Shown piece after piece: positions 34,820 to 44,877 of a DNA stretch of 64,000 nucleotides (within the stretch, counting starts at the first letter, position 1; every line of letters begins with the position of its first letter). Source of the stretch: Mucilaginibacter cryoferens (GTDB taxonomy: Bacteria > Bacteroidota > Bacteroidia > Sphingobacteriales > Sphingobacteriaceae); NCBI RefSeq assembly GCF_014205845.1, contig NZ_JACHCR010000025.1, positions 1 through 64,000 on the forward strand, given 5' to 3'. A program made the translations under genes and the position numbers. The notes beneath the pieces were generated by a model. That model worked only from the letters and a program-made list of their open reading frames with translations, ran no database searches and was not told where the DNA came from.

Positions 34820-36106
34820 ATGAAAAGAGATAAACTGATATTTAAGCTTTTGGATGAAGAGCAACAACGCCAGGAAGAAGGCATTGAACTGATAGCATCT
34901 GAAAATTTTGTAAGCCGTCAGGTAATGGAAGCGGCGGGTTCTGTTGCTACCAACAAATATGCCGAAGGTTTACCGGGCAAGCGCTATTACGGTGGCTGCG
35001 AGGTGGTTGATGAAATTGAAACCATCGCTATTGAGCGTGCCAAGCAATTGTTTAACGCCGAGTGGGCAAACGTACAACCGCACTCTGGCGCACAAGCCAA
35101 TGCTGCGGTAATGTTGGCTTGTTTACAGGCTGGTGATAAAATATTAGGTTTTGATCTTTCACATGGTGGTCACTTAACACATGGCTCTCCTGTAAATTTT
35201 TCGGGTAAATTGTACGAGCCGCATTTTTATGGTGTGGTAAAAGAAACCGGTTTAATTGATTACGATCAGCTTAAAAAAGTAGCCTTAGAGCAAAAACCAA
35301 AACTGATTATCTGCGGTGCTTCTGCCTACTCGCGCGATTGGGATTATGAATTTATCCGTGCCGTTGCCGATGAGGTTGGTGCTTTGGTGTTAGCAGATAT
35401 TTCGCATCCATCTGGCCTTATTGCCCGTGGTTTGTTGAAAGATCCGCTGCCGCATTGCCATATTGTTACTACCACTACCCACAAAACTTTACGTGGCCCG
35501 CGCGGTGGTCTTATTCTTTTAGGTAAAGATTTTGAAAATCCTTTCGGTGTAAAAACTCCAAAAGGCGAGATCAGGATGATGTCGTCGTTGTTGGATATGG
35601 CTGTGTTCCCTGGTACACAGGGTGGCCCGCTTGAGCATATCATCGCTGCTAAAGCCATTGCTTTTGGCGAGGCTTTGAGCGATAGCTACATGAAATACAT
35701 TGTGCAGGTTAAAAAGAATGCCGAAGCTATGGCCGAAGCATTTGTAAAACGTGGTTACCAGATCATTTCTGGCGGTACAGATAACCACCTGATGCTGATT
35801 GATCTGCGCAATAAAAATATTACAGGGAAAGCAGCCGAAAATGCTTTGGTGAGCGCGGATATTACCGTAAATAAAAATATGGTGCCTTATGATGATAAGT
35901 CGCCGTTTGTTACTTCCGGTATCCGTGTAGGTACTGCTGCTATCACAACACGCCACATGAAAGAGAAACATATGGAAGAGATTGTAGAACTGATAGATGC
36001 CGTAATTTCTGATCCTGAAAACGAACATTCTATCAAGAAAATTCGTAAAAGGGTGCACAAGCTGATGCACGACTTCCCGTTGTATCGCGAGGAAGCATCC
36101 GAATAG
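34820..36106 (+). CDS. glyA: Serine hydroxymethyltransferase
   Basis: A 428-residue PLP enzyme interconverting serine and glycine with tetrahydrofolate, the main source of one-carbon units. The N-terminus has [18 protein letters not shown] and [17 protein letters not shown]. The PLP lysine is K222 in [15 protein letters not shown], preceded by the conserved [26 protein letters not shown] is the usual SHMT signature. Length is normal. It is followed 4 bases later by the hybrid kinase gene, an unusual close neighbour for this metabolic gene. Confidence 0.97.
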   Translation: MKRDKLIFKLLDEEQQRQEEGIELIASENFVSRQVMEAAGSVATNKYAEGLPGKRYYGGCEVVDEIETIAIERAKQLFNAEWANVQPHSGAQANAAVMLACLQAGDKILGFDLSHGGHLTHGSPVNFSGKLYEPHFYGVVKETGLIDYDQLKKVALEQKPKLIICGASAYSRDWDYEFIRAVADEVGALVLADISHPSGLIARGLLKDPLPHCHIVTTTTHKTLRGPRGGLILLGKDFENPFGVKTPKGEIRMMSSLLDMAVFPGTQGGPLEHIIAAKAIAFGEALSDSYMKYIVQVKKNAEAMAEAFVKRGYQIISGGTDNHLMLIDLRNKNITGKAAENALVSADITVNKNMVPYDDKSPFVTSGIRVGTAAITTRHMKEKHMEEIVELIDAVISDPENEHSIKKIRKRVHKLMHDFPLYREEASE

Positions 36107-36110
36107 ATAA

Positions 36111-39100
36111 ATGATAACAAAGCAACATGGAATTTTAAATGATGAAAAAGAGCGTTTAATTGCGCTGCAATCATACCATGTTTTAGATACATTGCCCGAA
36201 AAGGAGTATGATGCCATCACCCGTTTGGCATCGTATATATGTAATGTACCGGTTGCTTTAATCACCTTAATAGATGCCGACAGGCAATGGTCTAAATCAA
36301 AATTTGGCGCCGACGTGGGGGAAATACCCCGCGCCGGCGCTTTTTGCAATAAAACAATTCAGCATGATGGGATTTTTGAAATTGGCGATACGCTTCAGGA
36401 TGCCGATTTTAAGGATAATATATTTGTTACCACACAAAGCGTAAGGTTTTATGCCGGCGCGCCGCTTATCGACCCCGATGGTTATCGCTTAGGCTCGCTT
36501 TGTGTTATTGATATGGTACCTCGTAAACTCACTGCAGAGCAGCTTGATGCCCTGCGCACCCTGGCCGATGAGGTAATGTCGCATCTTATTTTGCGTAAAC
36601 AAAAACACGACCTGGAACTGAGCCTTACCCGCTATAAAGAGTTTTATGACCTGTTTGATAGCTCGCCCGATATTCATTGCATTATGGATAGGGGGTTTAA
36701 AATTGAGCAGGTAAATAAATGCGTAAAATCTATATTTGGCCTTAGCCCCGAAGAGGTTATTGGCCAGCCTATCTGGAATTTTTTTTCTGAGGAGGAGCGG
36801 GTCAACTCGTTAAAAAAACTTAAAGAAAGCCTGGGCAACAGGCAGCGCAAGGTTAATATCGAGACCGTAGTTTTAAACCCGTTAGAAAATATTAAATGGA
36901 TAAGCTGGTCTGTTACCTTTAAAAACGATAAATGGTTTGCCAGCGGCCGCGATATCAGTTACCAGAAATATATTTCGCAGGAGTTGGAGCAGTTATCCCT
37001 GGTAGCCAGTAAGGTAAGCAATGGCGTGGTAATAAGTAATGCTGCCGATGAGGTTGTTTGGGTGAACGATGCCTTTGAACATATTACCGGCTTTAGCCTT
37101 GCCGAAGTTGGAAATAAATACCTGGGTACCACATTAAACGGTACTGTTGTTGACGCGGCAACCGAAGAAAAACTGATAAAATCGATAAAAAATAAAGAAT
37201 CGTACGAGGTGGAGTTGTTGATAACTCCAAAAGCAGGCGGTCTTTTGTGGATCTCCGTTATTAATTCGGTTATCAGGAATAGGGAAGGCGAGGTTGAAAA
37301 ATTTATCAGGGTGATCATCGATATATCGGCCCGTAAAAAAGTTGAGCAAGACCTGGAGATACTATCCTTCGCGGCGAGGAAATCGCCGGGCGGGATTTTT
37401 ATACGTGATATTGAGGGCCGGTTTATTTGGATGAACCACGCTTTGGAGGATATTATAGGATACTCTTTTGCCGAGTTGGAGGGCAAAGCCTTGGGAACCT
37501 CACTTTTGGGTGAAGATTCTGACATGAGCGTATTTGAAGCAGCTGTAAAAGCCGTAAAAGAAAACCGGCCTTACGAGGTGGAGATAAAAGTTTATAAAAA
37601 GGATGGTACACCAATATGGATCTTTCTTTCTAATAGTCCTTTATTTAACGAGGTGGGTAAGGTTGACAGGCAGATAGGCGTAATGGTTGATATCACCGAG
37701 CGCAAAAAGAATGAAGCAGAAGTTAATTTATTATCTCTGGTGGCCAGCAAGGCAACCAGCGGTATTGTTATTAATAATAGCGAAGGCCAGGTAGAATGGG
37801 TTAACAAAGCCTTTGAGAAAATAACCGGTTACACGCTGGGCGAAGTAAGCGGCAATCACCTGGGCGATGTGCTGCAGGGCGCGCTTACCGATGTTGCTAT
37901 CATTCAGCGGGCGAGGGAACTTTCCCGCAACAAGCAATCCTTCGAGGTTGATCTGTTGATTTACCGTAAAGATGGGCAGCCTTTGTGGATCTCGGTCATC
38001 AATTCGGTAATATTAGATGCCAAAGGCAAGGTTGATAAATATGTAGAGGTAATTATTGATATCACGGAGAAAAAGAAAGCCGAGATACAACTAATTGCCG
38101 CCAAGGAAGAGGCATTACAGCTGAGTCGCGCCAAGGATATGTTTATATCGGTAATGAGTCATGAGATTCGCACGCCGTTAAATGCTGTAATTGGGATGTC
38201 GCATTTGTTGCTGGACGATGATCCGCTCGAATCTCAGAAAGAAAACCTGGGCATTCTTAAGTTTTCGGCCGAAAATTTATTAACGCTGATAAATGATGTG
38301 CTCGATTTTGCCAAAATGGAAACAGGTAACGTAGAGTTGGAAAAAGTGCGGGTTGATCTGCGCGATACGATACAAAGCATTAACAGTTCGTTACAATACA
38401 AAGCGGCCGAAAAAAATATATACCTTAGCAAAAGCATTGATGAGGCTGTGCCATCGGTTATATTGGGAGATCGTACCCGTTTAAGCCAGATAATTTTAAA
38501 CCTGGTGAGCAACGCGGTTAAGTTTACCGAAACAGGCGGCGTTAATATCGATCTGAAAGTTATCCAGGAAACTGATAAGGATGTAAGGATAAGGTTTTCG
38601 ATAACGGATACCGGAATAGGTATTGCGCCCGATAAAATTAATGTGATATTTGAACAGTTTAAACAAGCCGAAGCCGATATAACACGTAAATATGGTGGTA
38701 CCGGTTTAGGGTTGGCCATAAGCAAACGCCTGATAGAACTGCACGATTCACGTATAAATGTGGATAGTGTATTGGAGCAGGGCTCAACCTTTTGGTTTAC
38801 CATTACTTTCGATAAAGCAGATAATCAACTAAATAGTAATAATAATAACGTGGAAGAAGGATTGAAGATTAATGTTTTGGTGGTTGACGATAATCAGATA
38901 AACCGGTTGTTGATTAACAAGATACTCAAAAAATGGGGTGCCGATGCCGACTTTGCAGAGAATGGCCTCGAAGCGGTGAATAAGGTAGTGGCCAATAAAA
39001 ACTATAACGTAGTTTTGATGGATATTCATATGCCCGAAATGGGCGGCCTTGAAGCAACCCAGATTATCAGATCAAACCCCGACCCTTATTTTCAGCAATT

Positions 39101-39239
39101 ACCCATCATTGCATTAACCGCTTCTATGCTCAGTAACCAAATGGGCGAAATAGGTAGCGCCGGTATGAACGATTATATTCTGAAACCATTTGATCCCAAA
39201 GTGCTTTACGAAAAGCTGAGCAGATATCAACACCAGTAG
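36111..39239 (+). CDS. GAF-PAS hybrid histidine kinase
   Basis: A 1042-residue hybrid kinase without membrane segments, so cytosolic. Domains in order: GAF (about 15-165), four PAS domains (about 180-290, 297-415, 418-540, 543-665), HisKA with H684 in VMSHEIRTPLNAVIG, HATPase (about 785-900, with NLVSNAVKFT and GGTGLGLAISKRLIELH), and a receiver domain with D971 in VVLMDIHMPEMGG and lysine in YILKPF. PAS 2 and 4 are near-duplicates (LLSLVASKATSGIVINNSEG vs LSLVASKVSNGVVISNAADE), and PAS 3 is a looser third repeat. They lack a LOV photoactive cysteine. The terminal receiver implies phosphorelay to a separate partner. No partner is adjacent. The gene is 4 bases after glyA. Confidence 0.93.
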   Translation: MITKQHGILNDEKERLIALQSYHVLDTLPEKEYDAITRLASYICNVPVALITLIDADRQWSKSKFGADVGEIPRAGAFCNKTIQHDGIFEIGDTLQDADFKDNIFVTTQSVRFYAGAPLIDPDGYRLGSLCVIDMVPRKLTAEQLDALRTLADEVMSHLILRKQKHDLELSLTRYKEFYDLFDSSPDIHCIMDRGFKIEQVNKCVKSIFGLSPEEVIGQPIWNFFSEEERVNSLKKLKESLGNRQRKVNIETVVLNPLENIKWISWSVTFKNDKWFASGRDISYQKYISQELEQLSLVASKVSNGVVISNAADEVVWVNDAFEHITGFSLAEVGNKYLGTTLNGTVVDAATEEKLIKSIKNKESYEVELLITPKAGGLLWISVINSVIRNREGEVEKFIRVIIDISARKKVEQDLEILSFAARKSPGGIFIRDIEGRFIWMNHALEDIIGYSFAELEGKALGTSLLGEDSDMSVFEAAVKAVKENRPYEVEIKVYKKDGTPIWIFLSNSPLFNEVGKVDRQIGVMVDITERKKNEAEVNLLSLVASKATSGIVINNSEGQVEWVNKAFEKITGYTLGEVSGNHLGDVLQGALTDVAIIQRARELSRNKQSFEVDLLIYRKDGQPLWISVINSVILDAKGKVDKYVEVIIDITEKKKAEIQLIAAKEEALQLSRAKDMFISVMSHEIRTPLNAVIGMSHLLLDDDPLESQKENLGILKFSAENLLTLINDVLDFAKMETGNVELEKVRVDLRDTIQSINSSLQYKAAEKNIYLSKSIDEAVPSVILGDRTRLSQIILNLVSNAVKFTETGGVNIDLKVIQETDKDVRIRFSITDTGIGIAPDKINVIFEQFKQAEADITRKYGGTGLGLAISKRLIELHDSRINVDSVLEQGSTFWFTITFDKADNQLNSNNNNVEEGLKINVLVVDDNQINRLLINKILKKWGADADFAENGLEAVNKVVANKNYNVVLMDIHMPEMGGLEATQIIRSNPDPYFQQLPIIALTASMLSNQMGEIGSAGMNDYILKPFDPKVLYEKLSRYQHQ

Positions 39240-39281
39240 ATTTCGGATTTCGGATTTTCGAATTTGGATTTATTTATAGCT

Positions 39282-39304
39282 GCCGCAAGCGTCCCGCTTG
39301 TGGC
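39282..39304. repeat. Small dispersed-type hairpin
   Basis: GCCGCAAGCG (39282-39291) and CGCTTGTGGC (39295-39304) pair over 10 bp with one G-T, loop TCC. It lies between the hybrid kinase and comF, after a phrase-repeat tract (TTTCGGATTTCGGATTTTCG). It could act as a terminator-like element for the convergent genes. Confidence 0.55.
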
Positions 39305-39330
39305 TCACGTTTATGAACCCGACAACGGGG

Positions 39331-40047
39331 CTATACTGCATAGGCAATAGTAGCAATACTCAACTTCAATCCGGGTACTTTTAATAGTTCTATGCTGCAG
39401 GCTTCTAAGGTTGAGCCGGTAGTTACAATATCATCCACCAGTAAAACATGTTTTCCTTCCAGCCTTTGCGGTTTATCAACGGTAAATACCTCCTGCATAT
39501 TCTCAAACCTGGCAAAGCGCGATTTATGGGTTTGGGTGGTGGTAGCCACCACGCGTATCAAATTATCTAACTCAACAGTAGCGTTTAGTTTTTCGGCCAA
39601 ACCATCGGCAAAGCAGGCGCTTTGGTTGTAGCCGCGCTCTTTTAACCGCTTTTTATGCAGCGGGACCGGAATAATATAATCTACCGAGTTAAAAATCAGG
39701 TTTTCTTTTAGCTGCCTGCCGGCAATATTGCCCAGTAAATTTCCAATCTGATGCATGCCTCGATATTTAAAATGATGCATCAGGTTTTGCACGTTACCGC
39801 CTTTGTTAAAAAAGTAAAGGGCATAAGCAGCTTCCACGCTTATTTTGCCATAAAACTGCTGTGCAACAATGTTATCTGGCTGGGTATGGAAATTAGTGTA
39901 TGGTAAATTGTAGCGGCAATCAGAGCATAAAATATGCTCATTGGCTACCAGGCTGGCATTGCAGGCAGAGCAAAGTTGTGGAAATAGCAGCGAAACAAAA
40001 TCGGCAAGGTAGCCACGCAATAATTTCATGCCCTTAATGTAAGGCAC
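39331..40047 (-). CDS. ComF-family phosphoribosyltransferase
   Basis: A 238-residue protein of the ComF/GntX group. The N-terminal zinc-finger-like part has CSACN and CSDCRYNLPYTNF. The C-terminal phosphoribosyltransferase-like domain has LLVDDIVTTGSTLEAC (PRPP loop) and IPVPLHKKRLKERGYNQ. In competent bacteria ComF is a cytosolic protein needed for DNA uptake; in others the role is unclear. It lies 6 bases downstream of rlmN on the same strand. The function in this organism is inferred from family only. Confidence 0.88.
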   Translation of the reverse strand: MPYIKGMKLLRGYLADFVSLLFPQLCSACNASLVANEHILCSDCRYNLPYTNFHTQPDNIVAQQFYGKISVEAAYALYFFNKGGNVQNLMHHFKYRGMHQIGNLLGNIAGRQLKENLIFNSVDYIIPVPLHKKRLKERGYNQSACFADGLAEKLNATVELDNLIRVVATTTQTHKSRFARFENMQEVFTVDKPQRLEGKHVLLVDDIVTTGSTLEACSIELLKVPGLKLSIATIAYAV

Positions 40048-40053
40048 ATTTTA

Positions 40054-41121
40054 TTAAACTGCTACAGTTTTTGCTTTTTCTTTAATAGCCAGCTGCCCGC
40101 AGGCTGCATCAATATCTTTACCCCGGCTGCGGCGCAGGTGGGTGTTGATGCCTTGTTTAATTAGATAGTTGGCAAAAGCCTCTACTTTATCCTCGTCGGC
40201 ATTAATATAGCTGGCGAACGAAATGGGGTTATATTCAATAATGTTTACTTTGCAAGGCAGGTGCTTGCAAAATTTGGCCAGCTCCATAGCATCCTGAATG
40301 CCATCATTTACACCATCAAAAATAATGTACTCGTAAGTTACCGGGTTTTTGGTTTTGGCGTAGTAGTATTTCAATGCTTCGGCCAGTGCCTTTAAGGAGT
40401 TTTGCTCGTTAATAGGCATTATGGTGTTGCGTTTCTCGTCGTTAGCAGCGTGTAAAGATAGGGCCAGGTTAAATTTTACTTCGTCATCGCCCAGTTTTTT
40501 GATCATCTTGGCAATACCCGCTGTTGATACTGTAATACGCTTTGGCGACATGTTTAAGCCATCCTCGGCTGTAATACGCTCAACAGACTTCATCATGTTG
40601 GCATAATTAAGCAAAGGCTCGCCCATGCCCATGTACACAATGTTTGTTAGCGGTTGGCCGTAATTTTCGCGCGCCTGTTGGTCTATCAATACTACCTGGT
40701 CGTAAATTTCATCGGCGTTGAGGTTTCTTTTGCGCTCCATGTACCCTGTAGCACAAAATTTGCAGGTAAGGCTACAACCTACTTGCGATGATACACAGGC
40801 AGTCATCCTGCCCGGAGTTGGAATTAAAACACCCTCAATTAGGTGGGTATCGTGTAAAATAAAAGAATTTTTTATAGTTTTATCAGCACTAATCTGCGAT
40901 GTGTTTATTTTAACGTTGTTTATTACAAAGTTTTCATCCAGTTTAGTACGCAGTTCTTTTGAAATATTGCTCATGTCATCAAATGAGAAGCACGATTTTT
41001 TCCAAAGCCATTCGTAAACCTGTTTAGCTCTGAAACTTTTTTCCTCCATACTGGTAAAATGTTCCTGCAAAGCGTTCAAACTCAGGCTGCGGATGTCTAT
41101 TTTGTTTTTTGCAATATTCAC
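40054..41121 (-). CDS. rlmN: 23S rRNA/tRNA methyltransferase RlmN
   Basis: A 355-residue radical SAM enzyme that methylates C2 of A2503 in 23S rRNA and A37 in some tRNAs. The iron-sulfur cluster cysteines are C116, C120 and C123 in CSLTCKFCATG. C109 (ACVSSQ) and C341 (DAACGQL) match the two redox/methyl-carrying cysteines of the E. coli enzyme (C118 and C355). NIVYMGMGEPLLNY and LALSLHAAND are typical. It is followed by comF within 6 bases. The start at 41121 gives a normal length. Confidence 0.95.
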   Translation of the reverse strand: MNIAKNKIDIRSLSLNALQEHFTSMEEKSFRAKQVYEWLWKKSCFSFDDMSNISKELRTKLDENFVINNVKINTSQISADKTIKNSFILHDTHLIEGVLIPTPGRMTACVSSQVGCSLTCKFCATGYMERKRNLNADEIYDQVVLIDQQARENYGQPLTNIVYMGMGEPLLNYANMMKSVERITAEDGLNMSPKRITVSTAGIAKMIKKLGDDEVKFNLALSLHAANDEKRNTIMPINEQNSLKALAEALKYYYAKTKNPVTYEYIIFDGVNDGIQDAMELAKFCKHLPCKVNIIEYNPISFASYINADEDKVEAFANYLIKQGINTHLRRSRGKDIDAACGQLAIKEKAKTVAV

Positions 41122-41276
41122 GTTGCAAAGGTACTTAATTTAAAAAAATCTTTTTCTTTTTTTAAAGTCATTCTTTTTGACCAACAACAAACAATAACTA
41201 AAAGTTAATTGTATTAATTTGAGGCGGCATATTTAAAAAAAACATTTTTGAGATAGATACCAAGTTTTACAGATGA

Positions 41277-42443
41277 ATGAAAAGTTTTAGAGCCGATTAC
41301 GTTTTCCCGGTTTATGCCGATCCGATAAAAAATGGAATAGTGACCGTTGACGATGTTGGCAAAATTATTTCGGTTACAGATTCAAACAACCCACCGGTTG
41401 GCCCGATAGAAAGTGTTAGCGGTATTATTTGCCCCGGTTTTATAAATACCCATTGCCATTTAGAACTTTCGCATTTAAAAGATAAAATTAAAACAGGTAC
41501 AGGCCTGGTTTCCTTTATAAAAGACATTCAGTTGTTCAGAAACTCCGATCAGCAACTGGTAGCCGATGCTATTGAAAAGGCTGATCTGGAAATGTATGAT
41601 AATGGTATTGTAGCCGTGGGCGACATATCTAACACCAATTTAAGCATTCCTGTTAAAGCAAAAAGCAAGCTGTACTACCATACTTTTGTAGAAACATTTG
41701 GCTTTTTACCCCAAAACGCCGAAGATGTTTTTAACAAGGCTATGGCTTTAGTTAACGAGTTTAAGCCGCAATCGGTTTCTATAACTCCGCATGCACCCTA
41801 TTCGGTATCAAAAGAATTGTTTAAGCTGATAAGGAAACATAGCGAAGAAGGCCACAACCTTATCAGTATTCACAACCAGGAATGTGAGGACGAGAATAAG
41901 TTTTACCGGTATAAACTGGGTGGCTTTTTAAACCTGTACCAGCATTTTGGCATCGATATAAGTTACTTTAAGCCACAGGCCCGTAACTCGGTACAATCCA
42001 TTATTCCGCTGTTAAGTAATAAGCAAAGTGTTTTATTGGTGCACAATACCTGTACCAATTTAAAAGATATCTACTTTATTAAACGCTTTGACCGTAAGGT
42101 GAATTTTTGCTTTTGCCCTAATGCCAACGTATATATTGAAGGCAAATTACCCAAAGTTGAACTTTTTGTAAACCAGGGCTTTAATATTACCCTGGGTACC
42201 GATAGTCTGGCATCAAACGGCCGCCTTTGTATTTTGGACGAAATGCGTACCATTCAAAAGAAATTTCCGGCCCTGAGCACCGCCCGCCTAATAGAGTGGG
42301 CAACCCAAAACGGTGCCGAGTTTTTAGGTATCGACGATGAAAAAGGGTCGTTGACCCCCGGTAAGACCCCCGGCCTTAATTTAATAACAGGTCTTGATGG
42401 GTTGAAGATAACGCCGGAAAGTAAAGTGAGAAAATTAATTTAG
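41277..42443 (+). CDS. Amidohydrolase, MqnX/SAH-deaminase-like
   Basis: A 388-residue metal-dependent hydrolase of the amidohydrolase superfamily. Metal ligands appear in GFINTHCHLELSHL (HxH), a middle histidine in ITPHAPYSV, a further one in LISIHNQECED, and aspartate in LGTDSLASNGRL. The closing GSLTPGKTPGLNLI is the usual composite domain. The group includes adenosine-like deaminases such as aminodeoxyfutalosine deaminase of the futalosine menaquinone pathway, a candidate role here. No other mqn genes are in the window, so this is not settled. The gene is divergent from rlmN and is followed by an inverted repeat. Confidence 0.75.
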   Translation: MKSFRADYVFPVYADPIKNGIVTVDDVGKIISVTDSNNPPVGPIESVSGIICPGFINTHCHLELSHLKDKIKTGTGLVSFIKDIQLFRNSDQQLVADAIEKADLEMYDNGIVAVGDISNTNLSIPVKAKSKLYYHTFVETFGFLPQNAEDVFNKAMALVNEFKPQSVSITPHAPYSVSKELFKLIRKHSEEGHNLISIHNQECEDENKFYRYKLGGFLNLYQHFGIDISYFKPQARNSVQSIIPLLSNKQSVLLVHNTCTNLKDIYFIKRFDRKVNFCFCPNANVYIEGKLPKVELFVNQGFNITLGTDSLASNGRLCILDEMRTIQKKFPALSTARLIEWATQNGAEFLGIDDEKGSLTPGKTPGLNLITGLDGLKITPESKVRKLI

Positions 42444-42580
42444 GGTGAGTGGTTGATTGGGTGAGTAGTTTATTTGGTTAAAAAAGTTAGATTAGGTTAC
42501 TTTGCTGTTTAATATATAGAGTTGAATGTGATCTGGTAGCAAATAACCACTCACCTAATCAACCCAATCAACCACTCACC
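42444..42580. repeat. 19-bp inverted repeat
   Basis: GGTGAGTGGTTGATTGGGT (42444-42462) and its exact reverse complement (42562-42580) flank 99 bp of AT-rich DNA without a gene. Words repeat within the arms (GGTGAGT, CCACTCACC). The left arm starts at the amidohydrolase stop and the right ends 5 bases before the acylphosphatase start. Confidence 0.8.
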
Positions 42581-42585
42581 AACAA

Positions 42586-42864
42586 ATGAAACATCTCAAT
42601 ATAACAGTAAAAGGCAAAGTGCAAGGCGTTTTCTTCCGTAAATCAACCAAGGCAACTGCCGATCAGTTGGGTGTAAGGGGCTTTATTTTAAATGAGCCTA
42701 ACGGCGATGTATATATTGAAGCCGAGGGCGATGACTTTGCCATGGATATGTTTATGGATTGGTGCAACGAAGGCCCCGAGTATGGCGAAGTAACTTCTGT
42801 TGAAACCCATGAGGGCGAATTAAAAAACTATCGTAATTTTGAGGTTGTAAAAAGGCGTCCGTAA
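42586..42864 (+). CDS. Acylphosphatase
   Basis: A 92-residue small enzyme hydrolysing carboxyl-phosphate bonds. The acylphosphatase signature KVQGVFFRKST contains the catalytic arginine R18, and N36 in GFILNEPNGDVYIEAEG is the catalytic asparagine. Length is normal. It is a short cytosolic protein whose physiological role in bacteria is rarely clear. Its start is 5 bases after a 19-bp inverted repeat. The flippase gene follows by 40 bases. Confidence 0.93.
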   Translation: MKHLNITVKGKVQGVFFRKSTKATADQLGVRGFILNEPNGDVYIEAEGDDFAMDMFMDWCNEGPEYGEVTSVETHEGELKNYRNFEVVKRRP

Positions 42865-42904
42865 TAGTAACAGACGAGCAGATCAATTACACTGAACATC
42901 AACA

Positions 42905-44389
42905 TTGTCAACCGCTAAAAAATTTGCCGGTCAAACGGCCATATATGGTATAAGTACCGTTGTATCAAAGGTACTTAGCTTTATTTTAACTCCAATATAT
43001 ACCAAAGCTTACGTGCCTAAGGTGTATGGTATTTTTACCACCATGTTCAGTTGGGTATCTATATTAAACCCATTGCTGGCATTTGGTATGGAGACTACCT
43101 TTTTCAGGTATCTCAATAAAACCGAAGATAAAAAGCAGGAAGTTTACGATAATGCGTTTGCTACCGTATTAACCCTCTCATTGGTTTTTTTATTATTCGC
43201 GTTGCCATTTGTGGGCAATATAGCCACCGGCATAAGCATAGGCAATAGCAATACTCATGCCGACTATATGTTGTATGTGCGTTATTTTATAGCCGTTTTG
43301 GTGTTGGATGGCATAGCTGTAATACCATTTGCCAAAATGCGGGCCGATGGCCGCCCCGGCAGGTATGGCATCCTTAAATTTATTAACGTAGCTATATTTG
43401 TAAGCTGTAACCTTACTTTTATATACGTATTCCCTTTTATACTTAAGCGTAACTATTGGGGCGCAACCTTTATCAGTTCATGGTTTAGGCCAGGTTGGGT
43501 AGGTTATGTGTTTCTATCAAACTTTATATCAAGTGCACTAACGCTTTTGATGGTTTTGCCCGAGCTTCTTACTTTTAAATTTAAATTTAACTGGGTTTTG
43601 TTAAAGCAAATGATGATGTATAGCTGGCCAATAATGGTTGCCAATATATCATACTCGCTTAATGAAAACGTTGATAAGCTATTGTTGGGTAAGCTTTTGC
43701 CTGCAAAAGAAAGTGACACAGCGGTAGGTATCTACTCCGGTTGTGCCAAAATCTCACTGTTCCTCAGTATTTTTGTACAGGCGTTTAGGTTAGGTGCCGA
43801 GCCTTTTTTCTTTAGCCATTCAAAAAATAAAAATGCAGGGCAAACCTATGCCCGCATTATGGACTATTTTGTAATTGCTGTATGTGTAATATTTGTAGCA
43901 CTGATAGCCAATATCGAATTGTTAAAATACTTTGTTAACAACCACAGCTATTGGGTAGGCCTGGGCGTTGTACCTCCACTGGTGTTTGGCTATGTAAGCC
44001 TGGGTATTTATATGAACCTATCGGTATGGTACCGCTTGTCAGATCAAACCCAGTATGGCCTTTATATTTCAGGTATTGGGGCGGTGCTTACCGTTGTACT
44101 TAACGTAATATTTATTCCAAAATACAGTTATATGGCATCGGCCTGGATTTCACTGGCAGCTTATGCCTCCATGATGGTGCTATCATACATCTGGGGACAA
44201 AAAAACTACCCCATCCCATACAATATTAAAAAGAACATAGCTTATATTGTAGCATCAATAATCCTCGTTTATTTATCATTCACTATATTTAAACGGAATA
44301 TATTTTTGGGTAACGCCTTGCTGTTATTATTTGCAGGCACGGCATTTTATTTAGAGCGTAAATCGCTGGTAGCTATTTTAAAAGGATAA
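42905..44389 (+). CDS. Wzx-type polysaccharide flippase
   Basis: A 494-residue polytopic membrane protein of the MOP superfamily (oligosaccharide flippase). It has about fourteen hydrophobic segments. The N-terminus [32 protein letters not shown] is a typical flippase start. The start codon is TTG at 42905: the frame has a stop (42893-42895) just upstream and no ATG between. The stop overlaps dut by one base. It would move lipid-linked glycan across the inner membrane; the substrate is unknown. No glycosyltransferase cluster is adjacent. Confidence 0.88.
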   Translation: MSTAKKFAGQTAIYGISTVVSKVLSFILTPIYTKAYVPKVYGIFTTMFSWVSILNPLLAFGMETTFFRYLNKTEDKKQEVYDNAFATVLTLSLVFLLFALPFVGNIATGISIGNSNTHADYMLYVRYFIAVLVLDGIAVIPFAKMRADGRPGRYGILKFINVAIFVSCNLTFIYVFPFILKRNYWGATFISSWFRPGWVGYVFLSNFISSALTLLMVLPELLTFKFKFNWVLLKQMMMYSWPIMVANISYSLNENVDKLLLGKLLPAKESDTAVGIYSGCAKISLFLSIFVQAFRLGAEPFFFSHSKNKNAGQTYARIMDYFVIAVCVIFVALIANIELLKYFVNNHSYWVGLGVVPPLVFGYVSLGIYMNLSVWYRLSDQTQYGLYISGIGAVLTVVLNVIFIPKYSYMASAWISLAAYASMMVLSYIWGQKNYPIPYNIKKNIAYIVASIILVYLSFTIFKRNIFLGNALLLLFAGTAFYLERKSLVAILKG

Positions 44390-44829
44390 TGAACGTACAG
44401 ATAATCAATAAATCAAACAACAGTTTACCTGCTTATGAAACAGCCCACGCCGCAGGCATGGATCTGCGTGCCAGTTTGGAAGAGTCTATTAGGCTAAACC
44501 CAATGGAGCGCAAGCTGATTTCAACAGGTTTATATATTGAGCTGCCAGTTGGTTTCGAGGCGCAAATACGGCCACGCAGTGGCCTGGCATTTAAACATGG
44601 CATAGGCATTGTTAATTCGCCGGGAACTATTGACGCCGACTACCGCGGTGAGATAAAAGTATTGCTGATCAATTATGGTTCAGAATCTTTTGAGATCAAC
44701 AACGGCGACAGGATAGCCCAGATGGTGATAGCCAAACACGAAACCGTAAGTTGGAACCAGGTAGAAGTATTAAATGATACCACCCGCGGCGAAGGAGGAT
44801 TTGGGCACACCGGAACCGGCGTGAAGTAG
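44389..44829 (+). CDS. dut: dUTP diphosphatase
   Basis: A 146-residue trimeric dUTPase converting dUTP to dUMP and diphosphate. The five motifs are present: [40 protein letters not shown] and [10 protein letters not shown] at the C-terminus. Length is normal. It overlaps the flippase by one base and precedes the TPR gene by 48 bases. Confidence 0.96.
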   Translation: MNVQIINKSNNSLPAYETAHAAGMDLRASLEESIRLNPMERKLISTGLYIELPVGFEAQIRPRSGLAFKHGIGIVNSPGTIDADYRGEIKVLLINYGSESFEINNGDRIAQMVIAKHETVSWNQVEVLNDTTRGEGGFGHTGTGVK

Positions 44830-44877
44830 AGGATTAAGGAGCAAGGATTAAAGATAATAGCTGTTTACTGTTATACC

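Noticed and set aside
35519..36349. Long antisense frame (276 codons) opposite glyA and the hybrid kinase
   Set aside because: It lies on the opposite strand of firmly identified genes and has low-complexity, codon-shadow sequence.
36959..37525. Antisense frame of 188 codons opposite the PAS region
   Set aside because: Shadow of the repeated PAS units; no plausible start or family.
36695..38095. LOV photoreceptor interpretation of the PAS domains
   Set aside because: The loops (GNHLGDVLQG and similar) resemble LOV loosely, but the photoactive cysteine is absent in all.
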